A stretch of 9,845 bases of DNA from JACDAN01 sp036554945 (GCA_036554945.1 DATBMH010000015.1:1-9845); one strand, 5' to 3'; positions 1 through 6,219 are shown, counted from the stretch's first letter. Made by a program: numbers and translations. The notes: generated from the letters alone by a model not told the origin.

Positions 1-423
1 CACCACCGTCTGCTCGAGCAGTACCTCTCGCAGACGCTCGGCCTTCCGATCGACGCGCTCCACGACGAGGCCGACCGCCTCGAGCACGCGCTCTCGGAGG
101 AGCTGGAGGCGCACATCGACCGTCAGCTCGGGTTCCCGACGCACGACCCGCACGGCGACCCGATCCCCGGGCCCGACCTGAAGCTCGTCGTCACCGAGGC
201 GACGCCGCTCTCGACGCTGGCGCCGGGCGCCAAGGCGACCGTGGAGCGGGTTCCCGACGGCGACGGGGAGCTCCTGCGCTACCTCAGCGAGCTGAAGCTG
301 ACGCCGGGAAGTCGCGTCGAGGTGCGCGAGGCCGCGCCGTTCGAGGGGCCGCTCACCGTTCGCGTCGGCGGCGCGGAGCACGCGATCTCGCGCGAGCTCG
401 CCGCCAAGATCTCGGTCAGCTAG
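1..423 (+). CDS. DtxR/IdeR-family metal-dependent transcriptional regulator (5' truncated)
   Basis: The reading frame is open from base 1, so the N-terminal winged-helix DNA-binding domain lies outside the window; 140 residues remain. Residues 1-57 are the DtxR dimerisation and metal-binding domain, with HRLLEQYL followed by HDEADRLEH and a conserved PIPG. By alignment to Corynebacterium DtxR from memory, H2, E6 and H21 match the ancillary-site ligands H79, E83 and H98, while E28 and H29 match E105 and H106 of the primary site. The primary-site Cys102 is replaced by Asp25. Residues 66-139 form the C-terminal SH3-like/FeoA domain. The family represses iron or manganese uptake genes when metal is bound; which metal is used here cannot be decided. 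The stop overlaps the end of the convergent ArsR-like gene by 8 bp, with no terminator visible. Confidence 0.93.
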   Translation, partial: HHRLLEQYLSQTLGLPIDALHDEADRLEHALSEELEAHIDRQLGFPTHDPHGDPIPGPDLKLVVTEATPLSTLAPGAKATVERVPDGDGELLRYLSELKLTPGSRVEVREAAPFEGPLTVRVGGAEHAISRELAAKISVS

Positions 424-973
424 GAGGCTCGGGCAGCAGGTACCGCAGGAGGCGCACCGGTCTGGCGCCGTCGGGCGCCTCCGACGCGTCGCGCGTGACG
501 TACGGGACGAGCAGCTCCTCCATCTTCCAGTCGAGCGCCTCGGCCTCCTCGCGCGTGAGCAGGGTCCGGGCGCCCGACATCCCCGAGACGCGGCGCCACT
601 CGGGCTCGAGGCCGGGCTCGTGATCGGCGAGCCAGCGGCCGGGAACGTCGCCGGCGCGCCGGATCATCTCGTTCGCGAGCGCCCGGTACGCGGCCTGGCT
701 TTCGGCGTCGTCGGCCGGCTCGAAGCGGATGCCCTTCGCGATCGTTTCCCACGCGGCGTCGGCTTCGGTCACCAGTTCGAACGAGGCGAGCTCCCGCAGG
801 TGCGACTCGGCCTCGGCGGCGCTCGTCCCGGTTTCGGCGGCGACGCGGTCCGGGGCCGCGGGCCCGTGGCGCTGGAGCCACTCGAAGATGGTCAGGCGAG
901 CTGGGTCCGCGAGCGCGCGCATCGTCGCTGCGTCGCGGATCTCGAGGTCGCCGAGCTCGTTGATATCCGGCAC
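416..973 (-). CDS. ArsR-like winged-helix transcriptional regulator with C-terminal domain
   Basis: This 185-residue protein starts at a GTG (bases 973-971). Residues 10-72 form an ArsR/GntR-type winged helix: the segment containing MRALADPARLTIFEWL is the usual first helix, and the recognition helix lies near residues 49-62 (TGTSAAEAESHLREL). Residues 80-180 are a second mostly helical domain ending in RPVRLLRYLLPEP, a tail I associate with actinobacterial ArsR-like regulators about twice the length of metal-sensing ArsR proteins. No Cys cluster is present, so metal sensing of the classic ArsR kind is unlikely and the ligand is unknown. It is divergent from a second ArsR gene and shares the dyad-rich gap with it, so cross-regulation is plausible. 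A TAGCCT -10 lies six bases before the GTG and there is no Shine-Dalgarno, which points to a leaderless transcript. Confidence 0.85.
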   Translation of the reverse strand: MPDINELGDLEIRDAATMRALADPARLTIFEWLQRHGPAAPDRVAAETGTSAAEAESHLRELASFELVTEADAAWETIAKGIRFEPADDAESQAAYRALANEMIRRAGDVPGRWLADHEPGLEPEWRRVSGMSGARTLLTREEAEALDWKMEELLVPYVTRDASEAPDGARPVRLLRYLLPEPPS

Positions 974-979
974 GACGCG

Positions 980-985
980 AGGCTA
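980..985 (-). promoter_or_regulatory. Candidate -10 box of the leftward ArsR-like gene
   Basis: Read on the minus strand the hexamer is TAGCCT, which fits the actinobacterial TAnnnT pattern. It lies six bases before the GTG at 973, so transcription would begin at or next to the start codon (leaderless). No good -35 is present at 17-18 bp; that position falls inside the GTTACGTAAC palindrome, so a repressor bound there would also cover this promoter. Confidence 0.4.
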
Positions 986-989
986 CAGG

Positions 990-1024
990 ACGTAACTTGA
1001 CGGTTACGTAACTTCTGGGTTACG
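990..1024. promoter_or_regulatory. Double operator: two tandem GTAAC-N6-GTTAC dyads
   Basis: The gap between two divergent winged-helix regulators contains a 16-bp unit repeated twice (990-1005 and 1006-1021; 13 of 16 bases agree) followed by ACG. Each unit gives an inverted repeat GTAAC-N6-GTTAC, at 992-1007 and 1008-1023, so four half-sites occur in a row. The middle two also join into the perfect palindrome GTTACGTAAC (1003-1012). Dyad centres are 16 bp apart, about one and a half helical turns. The array covers the -35, spacer and start of the -10 of the rightward promoter, the usual place for ArsR-type repression. The likely binder is the ArsR repressor encoded at 1033 (autoregulation); binding by the divergent regulator is also possible. 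The repeat is seen directly; its role is inferred. Confidence 0.72.
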
Positions 1025-1026
1025 CT
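997..1026 (+). promoter_or_regulatory. Candidate promoter of the ArsR-SRPBCC operon
   Basis: TTGACG at 997-1002 serves as -35 and TACGCT at 1021-1026 as -10, with an 18-bp spacer. The expected start of transcription is at or next to the GTG at 1033, and no Shine-Dalgarno precedes either possible start codon, so a leaderless mRNA is likely. Both boxes are overlapped by the two dyads. Confidence 0.5.
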
Positions 1027-1032
1027 TTGGAT

Positions 1033-1350
1033 GTGAGCGCGTTCGAGGCCCTGGCGGATCCGACGAGACGGCGAATCGTCGAGCTCGTCTCGGAGGGCGA
1101 GCGCTCCGCAGGCGAGATCGCATCAGCATTCGCGATCTCGCGGCCCGGCGTCTCGAGGCATCTGCGCGTCCTCCGCGACCACGGCGTCATCCGTGCGCGC
1201 GGCGAAGGGACGAGGCGGCTGTACTCGCTGGACGAGCGGGCCTTCGCCGAGGTGGACGACTGGCTTCGGCGCTTCTGGACGAACCGACTCGACGCACTGG
1301 AGACCGAGCTGAGGAGGGGACGACGTGAACGAGGGACAACTCAGGACTGA
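1033..1350 (+). CDS. ArsR/SmtB-type winged-helix repressor (SRPBCC-linked)
   Basis: This is a compact winged-helix repressor of about 105 residues. It opens with FEALADPTRRRIVELV, a signature of the ArsR subgroup paired with SRPBCC proteins. The helix-turn-helix spans roughly residues 25-50 (AGEIASAFAISRPGVSRHL), followed by the wing with GTRRLYSL and a C-terminal dimerisation helix containing WLRRFWTNRLDALE. No metal-binding Cys pair is present. I chose GTG 1033 because a TACGCT -10 ends six bases before it, fitting leaderless expression; a TTG at 1027 would add two residues but sits directly against the -10. The gene overlaps the downstream SRPBCC gene by 26 bp, so the two are one operon. 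It probably represses itself through the adjacent dyads. Confidence 0.88.
   Translation: MSAFEALADPTRRRIVELVSEGERSAGEIASAFAISRPGVSRHLRVLRDHGVIRARGEGTRRLYSLDERAFAEVDDWLRRFWTNRLDALETELRRGRRERGTTQD
1312..1319 (+). promoter_or_regulatory. Strong internal ribosome binding site for the SRPBCC gene
   Basis: AGGAGGGG inside the 3' end of the ArsR gene lies about seven bases from the GTG at 1325. It fixes that start and shows the second gene has its own ribosome loading, unlike the apparently leaderless first gene. Confidence 0.7.
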
Positions 1351-1819
1351 GGGCGACCGGTGCGGCGTGCGCTTCGAGCGCCGGTACGAGGCGACGCCGG
1401 AGGAGCTCTGGTCGGCGCTCACGGAGCCCGAGCGGCTCACGCGCTGGCTCGCGAACGTCGCGGAGCTCGAGCTCCGGCCCGGCGGCAGGTTCCTGCTCGT
1501 CTGGCAGGAGGACGGCCAGCAGACGGACGGGACCGTGCTCGACCTCGAGCCGGGCCGCGTCCTGGAGCTCGGCTGGACCTACCCCGACGAGCCCGAGAGC
1601 GCCGTCCGCTTCGAGCTCCGGGCTGACGGCGACGGAACCGTCCTCGTCCTCGACCACCGTGGCCTGCCGCCTCGTGCGATCGCGGGCTACGGCGCCGGCT
1701 GGCACTCGCACCTCGACTCGCTGGACGCCCATCTCGCCGGCGGCAGAGCGGACTGGAGCGCGCGCTTCCAGGAGCTCGGGCCGGCCTACGAGCAGCAAGC
1801 GGAGGCGGTCACAGGTTGA
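1325..1819 (+). CDS. AHSA1/SRPBCC-domain protein (START-like fold)
   Basis: The product is 164 residues and covers a single SRPBCC (AHSA1, COG3832-like) domain. It begins with FERRYEATPEELWSALTEPE and has WL near residue 41, the family opening, followed by a beta-rich centre with RPGGRFLLVW. It ends with the typical helix GWHSHLDSLDAHLAGG at residues 125-140. These proteins bind hydrophobic ligands in a deep cavity; many are paired with ArsR repressors, but the ligand is seldom known and nothing here names it. The GTG start is set by a strong AGGAGGGG. The 3' end overlaps the convergent TetR gene by 11 bp. Confidence 0.9.
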   Translation: MNEGQLRTEGDRCGVRFERRYEATPEELWSALTEPERLTRWLANVAELELRPGGRFLLVWQEDGQQTDGTVLDLEPGRVLELGWTYPDEPESAVRFELRADGDGTVLVLDHRGLPPRAIAGYGAGWHSHLDSLDAHLAGGRADWSARFQELGPAYEQQAEAVTG

Positions 1820-2498
1820 GCGCGGGCACGCGGAGCGGCGGGCGAGGGATGGTCGCCGTCCGTGTGCGCGCCGGCGGCAGGCCGAGGTAGCCGGCGCCGA
1901 GCGCGGTGAGCTCGTCCACGAGCGCGGCCCGTGACATCCGGTGCGGGACGAGGAACGTGTCGCTGAAGGTGAGCCGCTCGACGAGCACCGCGTCGATCGT
2001 CTCGATGAGCACCTTCGCGGCGAGCCGCGGGTCCGGGTGGCCCACCTCGGCCCGGCGCTCCTCGAGGAGCAGCGCGAGCGCGTCGAAGATCGCCTCGTAG
2101 TGCGCCTTCGCCGCCGCGCGGACGGTGGGCGACGGCGGGGCGGAGCGCCAGCGCTCCGTGAGCGCGCGGTTGAGCGGGTGGTGGTTCGCCACCGCCTCGA
2201 CCCAGCCGCGCACGACCTCGCGGACGATCTCGGTGGCGTGCCGCCCGCGCCAGTTCTCCGGCGCGAGGAAGTCGACCCAGCAGCGGGCGCTCTGCTCGAA
2301 CAGCTGGCGGTCGACGTGGTCGAAGAGCGCCTCCTTCGTCGGGAAGCGCCCGTAGAACGCGCCGACGGACACGCCCGCGCGCTCGGCGATCTCCGGGACC
2401 GACGGACCCTCCCGCCCGCGGTCCACGACGAGCTCGAGCGCCGCCTTCACGATCCGCTCCTGCGTCTGGCGGCTCCTCGCCTGCTGGGGCTCAGGCAT
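1809..2498 (-). CDS. TetR/AcrR-family transcriptional regulator
   Basis: The protein is 229 residues, a normal TetR length. The N-terminal domain includes RSRQTQERIVKAALELV (residues 8-24) and the helix-turn-helix VPEIAERAGVSVGAFYGRFP at about 34-53, followed by TKEALFDHV, all close to the family pattern. Residues 60-205 are the helical ligand-binding and dimerisation domain, which gives no ligand by eye. The ATG lies in the eight-base overlap ATGCCTGA with the end of the upstream MDR reductase gene, so translation is probably coupled. The obvious target is its own operon, where a 16-bp inverted repeat sits at the MDR promoter. The last ~20 residues are Arg/Pro-rich and of unknown importance. 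Confidence 0.93.
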   Translation of the reverse strand: MPEPQQARSRQTQERIVKAALELVVDRGREGPSVPEIAERAGVSVGAFYGRFPTKEALFDHVDRQLFEQSARCWVDFLAPENWRGRHATEIVREVVRGWVEAVANHHPLNRALTERWRSAPPSPTVRAAAKAHYEAIFDALALLLEERRAEVGHPDPRLAAKVLIETIDAVLVERLTFSDTFLVPHRMSRAALVDELTALGAGYLGLPPARTRTATIPRPPLRVPALNL

Positions 2499-3489
2499 GC
2501 GGATCGAGCAGGACCTTGCCGACGTTCCTGCGGTCCTGGAGGTAGTGGTGGGCGGCGGCCGCCTCGGTCAGTGGGAAGACACGGTCGACGTGCGGCGCGA
2601 TCGCGCCGTCACGGACCCCTTGCCAGAGGCACTCGAGCCACGAGGCGAGGACCGGCCGCTCCGCGCCCGCATCGGCCGTCATGAACGAGCGCGACGACGC
2701 GAAGAGGTCGACGAGCGGCAGGCTCATCGCTCCGAGGGCGGGCTCGGGATCGTCGACCGGATCGTCCTTGCCCTGGATCCAGCCCGTCAGCCCGTAGGCG
2801 ACCACTCGTCCCCCGTATCGGAGGCAGTCGAGGCTCGGACGGAAGCCCCGGTCGCCGACGCCGTCCACGACGACGTCCACCCCGCCGTCCGTGAGGTCAC
2901 GGACGTCGTCCACGAGGCTCGCCGAACGCGAGTCCACGACGCCTGCGACGCCCTGGCCGCGGAGAAACTCGTGCTTCGGCGGCGACGCCGTCGCGTAGAC
3001 CTCGGCGCCCGCGTCGAGCGAGAGCTGGACCGCGGCGAGACCGACACCGCCGGCCCCGGACGTGACGAGCACCCGGTCGCCCTTGCGAACGCGAGCGGCC
3101 TGGCGAACCGCCGAGTACGCGGTCAGGTAGTTCAGCGGCAGCGCGGCGGCGAGCTGTGCGTCGACGTCGGCCGGAAGCGAGTAGACGAGCTCCTCCGGGA
3201 CAGCGACCTCCGTGGCGTAGGTGCCGCGGGTGAAGTACGGCGTCGCGACGACCCGGTCGCCCGGTGCGAAGACGGACGAGCCCGATTCCTTCACGACGCC
3301 GGCGACCTCGATCCCCGGCGTGACCGGCGGCTCCCCGCCTGCGCCGAGGCGGACCCAGACGTCGGCGAAGTTGACGCCGATCGCCTCCGACTCGATCACG
3401 ACCTGGCCCTCCTGCGCCGCCAGCGGCTCGGCCTCGACCGGGACGAGCACCTCGGGTGCTCCGAACTCGCGTACCTCGACCTTCAGCAT
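2491..3489 (-). CDS. MDR-family NADPH:quinone oxidoreductase-like protein
   Basis: This 332-residue protein matches the zinc-independent medium-chain dehydrogenase/reductase group (quinone oxidoreductase/zeta-crystallin type). Residues 1-125 form the GroES-like catalytic domain with GVNFADVWVRLG (38-49), PGIEVAGVV (58-66) and FAPGDRVVA. The NAD(P)-binding Rossmann motif is SGAGGVGLAAVQL at 144-156. The structural-zinc Cys cluster of alcohol dehydrogenases is absent. Such enzymes reduce quinones or activated alkenes with NADPH; the substrate is not predictable. The start is supported by AAGGAG six bases upstream. It has its own -10 and a dyad in front, and overlaps the TetR gene that follows, suggesting a self-contained TetR-controlled reductase unit responding to an electrophilic or quinone-like compound (inference). 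Confidence 0.93.
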   Translation of the reverse strand: MLKVEVREFGAPEVLVPVEAEPLAAQEGQVVIESEAIGVNFADVWVRLGAGGEPPVTPGIEVAGVVKESGSSVFAPGDRVVATPYFTRGTYATEVAVPEELVYSLPADVDAQLAAALPLNYLTAYSAVRQAARVRKGDRVLVTSGAGGVGLAAVQLSLDAGAEVYATASPPKHEFLRGQGVAGVVDSRSASLVDDVRDLTDGGVDVVVDGVGDRGFRPSLDCLRYGGRVVAYGLTGWIQGKDDPVDDPEPALGAMSLPLVDLFASSRSFMTADAGAERPVLASWLECLWQGVRDGAIAPHVDRVFPLTEAAAAHHYLQDRRNVGKVLLDPHA

Positions 3490-3495
3490 GTCGCG

Positions 3496-3501
3496 CTCCT
3501 T
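3496..3501 (-). promoter_or_regulatory. Ribosome binding site of the MDR gene
   Basis: On the minus strand AAGGAG is spaced six bases from the ATG at 3489. It is among the clearest Shine-Dalgarno sites in the window and confirms the start. Confidence 0.75.
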
Positions 3502-3512
3502 CGAACTCGAAC

Positions 3513-3528
3513 CCGAATGTTGATTCGG
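3513..3528. promoter_or_regulatory. Inverted repeat CCGAAT-N4-ATTCGG, candidate TetR operator
   Basis: A perfect 6-4-6 dyad (CCGAAT GTTG ATTCGG) occupies the 42-bp gap before the MDR gene. It begins directly after a TAGTAT -10 on the minus strand, so the predicted transcription start falls within the dyad, a usual position for a TetR-type repressor site. The TetR protein encoded in the same operon is the natural candidate. No T-tract follows, and the stem is too short and AT-rich for a convincing terminator of the upstream gene. Confidence 0.55.
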
Positions 3529-3534
3529 ATACTA
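3529..3534 (-). promoter_or_regulatory. Candidate -10 box of the MDR-TetR unit
   Basis: The minus-strand hexamer TAGTAT matches four of six consensus bases, including the key A2 and T6. Its TAG is the stop codon of the upstream oxidase-like gene. No clear -35 is visible 16-18 bp further upstream, inside that gene, so an activator or an alternative sigma factor cannot be ruled out. Confidence 0.4.
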
Positions 3535-4011
3535 GTCGAAGTCGAAGCGCGTTGCCGTCTTCGGGTAGTCGCTCTCGAGCCAGGCCAGGGCGCGCCGCGG
3601 CCGCAGCCGGTACCAGCCCTCGCCCGTCGAGTCCTCGACGTTGGGCCTCCAGGCGTACTTGGGCTCGTAGGCGGCCGCCGTGCGCTCGTCCGGGACGAAG
3701 CGCTCGACGCGGCCGTGGAGGATGACGGCCTCGTCCCCGCTCTCGAGATGGATCACCACGCGGCGGTCCCGCTCGAGGTTCAGGGCCTTCCGCGAGCTCG
3801 GATTCGTCCCGAACTGCACGGCGCCGTCCAGCCACACGCCCCAGACGGGCGCGACGGAGGGCCCGCCGTCCGGGTTCGTCGTCGCGATCCAGTAGTTCCG
3901 CGACTTCTCCAAACGCTCGTCGACCCAGCTCCAGTCGAGCATCCCCTCGTCGTCGGCGGAGATGCCGTAGTGGGGCCCGAAGCCGGGGCGGCTGCGCCGG
4001 GGCTCGCTCAC
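3532..4011 (-). CDS. Pyridoxamine 5'-phosphate oxidase-family (FMN/F420 split-barrel) protein
   Basis: The 159-residue product is a small split beta-barrel flavin/deazaflavin-binding protein. An N-terminal arm carries RPGFGPHYGI (residues 8-17), followed by a helix and the first strand WIATTNPDGGPSVAPVWGVW (41-60), which has the NPDGxPxxxPVW pattern typical of the family. FGTNPSSRKALNLERDRRV (67-85) is the usual cofactor-phosphate-binding stretch, and GRVERF (100-105) continues the barrel. Related actinobacterial proteins bind FMN, F420 or haem; the cofactor cannot be assigned here. I place the start at the GTG overlapping the deacetylase stop as GTGA; a longer open frame extends upstream but copies the antisense frame of that gene. 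Coupling suggests joint expression with the deacetylase, although no shared pathway is evident. Confidence 0.9.
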   Translation of the reverse strand: MSEPRRSRPGFGPHYGISADDEGMLDWSWVDERLEKSRNYWIATTNPDGGPSVAPVWGVWLDGAVQFGTNPSSRKALNLERDRRVVIHLESGDEAVILHGRVERFVPDERTAAAYEPKYAWRPNVEDSTGEGWYRLRPRRALAWLESDYPKTATRFDFD

Positions 4012-4643
4012 GCGACGACCCGGTAGACCTCGAAGACCTCGGCATACTCGCGGTTGACGTTCACCCCGTGCGTCCGCGCGAGGTTCCAGACGTACTCGGG
4101 GTCGCTGTACCGGCGGTGCTGCTGCGACTCGTACCTCCCGAGCGCGCGGACCTTGCGCTCCACGTGCTCCTTGTCGAGCGCGACGTACGCCTGGTAGTCG
4201 AAGTTGAAGTTGTTCCAGGGGATCTCGTAGCCGAGGATCGTCGTCCGCTTGAACGCGCGCAGCCCCTCGGCCGCGATGACCTGGTGGTCCTGGTGGATGT
4301 CGCGCAGGCTCGGCTGGAGAACCGCGTCCGGCTTCCACTCCTCCCAGAGGCCGATCAGCAGCTCGAGGATCTCCTGGCGGTGCTCCGGGAACGTCCGGAC
4401 CTCGAAGTCGTGGACGTCGAGGTTCGAGTCCGGGATGCCGAGCTCCGCGGTCGCCTCGCGGACCTCGCGGGCGAGCGTGTCGGGCGGGAAGCCCTCCGGG
4501 AGCGAGCGCGTCGCGATCGAGAACGCGACGTAGCGCACCTCGGTCCCCTCCGCGACGAGACGGGCCAGGGTCGCGCCGCAGCCGAATTCGCCGTCGTCGG
4601 TGTGCGGCGCCAGGACGAGGACTCGCTTCCAGCCGGTGATCAT
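4008..4643 (-). CDS. PIG-L/LmbE-family deacetylase
   Basis: The protein is 211 residues. It starts with RVLVLAPHTDDGEFGCGATL (residues 7-26), the zinc-binding motif of PIG-L proteins in the variant form HTDDG instead of HPDDE. H14 and D17 should bind zinc and D16 would be the general base. The third zinc ligand is expected in DIHQDHQ at 115-121. The family removes acetyl groups from N-acetylglucosamine-type sugars, and this variant resembles deacetylases I associate with sugar and surface-glycan loci. The C-terminal half (GYEIPWNNFNFDYQAY, then RALGRYESQQHRRYSDPEY) looks well conserved but I cannot tie it to a substrate. ATG 4643 is the only suitable start; no Shine-Dalgarno precedes it. It is divergent from the O-antigen-ligase-like gene across 43 bp. 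Confidence 0.9.
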   Translation of the reverse strand: MITGWKRVLVLAPHTDDGEFGCGATLARLVAEGTEVRYVAFSIATRSLPEGFPPDTLAREVREATAELGIPDSNLDVHDFEVRTFPEHRQEILELLIGLWEEWKPDAVLQPSLRDIHQDHQVIAAEGLRAFKRTTILGYEIPWNNFNFDYQAYVALDKEHVERKVRALGRYESQQHRRYSDPEYVWNLARTHGVNVNREYAEVFEVYRVVA

Positions 4644-4686
4644 CGGAGAGGCATTCGACGGAGGGACGTAGTATCCGGCCCCGGGA
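4644..4686. promoter_or_regulatory. Short divergent promoter region between deacetylase and ligase genes
   Basis: These 43 bp separate the two divergent starts. On the plus strand TAGTAT (4669-4674) could be the -10 of the ligase gene and would give a leader of about five bases, since the ATG is at 4687. GGAGGG at 4660-4665 is too far away to act as an RBS. No convincing -35 is visible for either direction, and the leftward promoter is unclear. Confidence 0.35.
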
Positions 4687-6219
4687 ATGGACGAGGCCGG
4701 ACTGGCGGAGCTCGCAGGAATCGTCGGCGCCGGCGGCGCCGCGCTCGCCATTCTCGCCGGTCGGCGGGCCACTCTGCTCGCGGGGTTCGGGCTGCTGGCC
4801 GTGGCCGAGGGGCTCCTGGCCGCGTCCATGGCCGGAACGGACGTGGTCGACAAGGCGGCGTCGCCCGCGGCGTTCGCCGCCGGCCTCGGCGGGCTCGTCC
4901 TCGTCGCCGTGGCGGCGGCCGTCTTCGTCCGGTACCCGCTGCTGACGATCCCGGCGCTCGTCCTCGCCGCGCCGTTCCGTCTCCCACTCGAGTTCGACCG
5001 GGACAACCGGTTCTTCTTCGCGCTGGCCGAGGGCGGCAGGCTCGGCCGGCTGATCCCGCTCTACGCAGTGCTCACGGCCACGGCGGTCGCATTCCTCTAC
5101 CGCGCACTGCGGTCGAGCGACGTCGCCGCGCCGTCCCGCCTGATCGCCGTGCCGGCCGCGGCGTTCCTGGCCTTCGCGTCGCTCTCACTGCTGTGGACCC
5201 GGGACCTCGACGCCGGCGCGAACCTGCTCGCGTTCTTCCTGCTCCCGTTCGCGGCGATGGTTGCCCTCGTCGCGCGCGCGGACCTCGCCCCCTGGTTGCC
5301 GAAGGCGCTCGCCGTGATCGCGCTGGGCCTCGCCTCCGTCTTCGCCGTCGTCGGCCTCTGGCAGCAGGCGACGCGGGAGCTGCTGTTCTACGAGCCCGAG
5401 CTGCAGGTCGCGAATGCGTACTCGCCGTTCTTCCGCGTGACCTCGCTGTTCACGGACCCGAGCCTCTACGGCCGCCACGTCGTCCTCGGGTTCGCGGTGC
5501 TGCTGGTTCTGATCTGGGCGCGGAAGATCCACCTGGCACTCGCGATCCCGCTGCTGGCGCTGCTCTTCGCCGGGCTCTACTTCTCGTACTCCCAGTCGAG
5601 CATGATCGCCCTCTTCGTGGTCGCGGCGGCCGTCACGCTCGTCGCAGGCGACCGGGCCGCGCGCCGGGCCGTGATCGCCGCCACCGCCGTCGCGATCGCG
5701 GTCGCCGCGGGCTTCGTCGCCGTGGAGGCGCGGGACCAGTCGATCCGCGACCTGACGAGCGGTCGCTGGCAGCGCGCCGAGCTGACGCTCGACGTCGTGC
5801 GCGAGCAGCCGCTGATCGGGGTCGGCCTCGGGGCCCAGCCGAAAGTCAGCCGCGAGCTCGGCGCCGGCCGAAGCGCGCGCGAAGCTCGGTTCGTGTCGCA
5901 CACCACCCCGCTGACGGTCGCCGCTGAGCTCGGCCTCGTCGGCTTCGCGCTCTACGTCCTGCTCCTCGCCGCGGCCGCGCGGATGATCGTCGTCCTCCGG
6001 CACACGTGGCCCACGCTCGCCCTCGCGCTCGGGGCGGTGCTCCTCACGCTCTTCACGCACGCGCTCGCCTACAGCGGCTTCTTCGAGGATCCGATCACCT
6101 GGCTGACGCTCGGGATCGGCGCCGCGTACCTCGTCGTCCCCGTCCGGGTCCCCGAAACGAGGCGGGCGACCACGGACGCGGCGCCGATCGCGGGGCCCCA
6201 ACCGGTTCCCACGAAGTGA
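4687..6219 (+). CDS. O-antigen ligase/polymerase-family membrane protein (Wzy_C type)
   Basis: The product has 510 residues and about ten to twelve hydrophobic segments. A large loop between membrane segments (about residues 346-410) contains TSGRWQRAELTLDVVREQPL, then GVGLGAQP, then SHTTPLTVAAELGLVGF; this matches the Wzy_C pattern (RxxxW...P..G.G...H.....E.G..G). H405 corresponds to the His conserved in WaaL-type ligases. QSSMIALFV (303-311) matches the usual S/R-rich helix start. The family transfers or polymerises undecaprenyl-linked glycans outside the membrane. In a probable monoderm there is no lipid A acceptor, so it may be a polymerase or attach glycan to protein, teichoic-like polymer or wall. 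An upstream in-frame TAG at 4669 fixes ATG 4687 as start. It is coupled by GTGA to the next gene. Confidence 0.88.
   Translation: MDEAGLAELAGIVGAGGAALAILAGRRATLLAGFGLLAVAEGLLAASMAGTDVVDKAASPAAFAAGLGGLVLVAVAAAVFVRYPLLTIPALVLAAPFRLPLEFDRDNRFFFALAEGGRLGRLIPLYAVLTATAVAFLYRALRSSDVAAPSRLIAVPAAAFLAFASLSLLWTRDLDAGANLLAFFLLPFAAMVALVARADLAPWLPKALAVIALGLASVFAVVGLWQQATRELLFYEPELQVANAYSPFFRVTSLFTDPSLYGRHVVLGFAVLLVLIWARKIHLALAIPLLALLFAGLYFSYSQSSMIALFVVAAAVTLVAGDRAARRAVIAATAVAIAVAAGFVAVEARDQSIRDLTSGRWQRAELTLDVVREQPLIGVGLGAQPKVSRELGAGRSAREARFVSHTTPLTVAAELGLVGFALYVLLLAAAARMIVVLRHTWPTLALALGAVLLTLFTHALAYSGFFEDPITWLTLGIGAAYLVVPVRVPETRRATTDAAPIAGPQPVPTK

Noticed and set aside
3513..3528. Dyad before the MDR gene considered as terminator of the oxidase-like gene
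   Set aside because: The stem is only 6 bp, is partly AT, and has no T-run. Position against a -10 box suits an operator better.
3535..3546. Direct repeat of GTCGAA
   Set aside because: It encodes the DFD at the oxidase-like protein's C-terminus; two short copies are explained by codon use.
2497..4026. A 509-residue open frame on the plus strand
   Set aside because: It is antisense to the MDR and oxidase-like genes, both clearly real on the minus strand, and has the Arg/Val/Asp-rich composition of a shadow frame.
3532..4338. A longer 268-residue version of the oxidase-like gene
   Set aside because: The extra N-terminus is antisense-frame translation inside the deacetylase gene and is Arg/Pro/Gly-rich; the split-barrel protein starts well at GTG 4011 in a GTGA overlap.
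4068..5927. A 619-residue open frame on the plus strand
   Set aside because: It crosses the antisense of the deacetylase gene and the out-of-frame part of the ligase gene, is dominated by Arg/Ala/Pro, and matches no family. It is a high-GC shadow.
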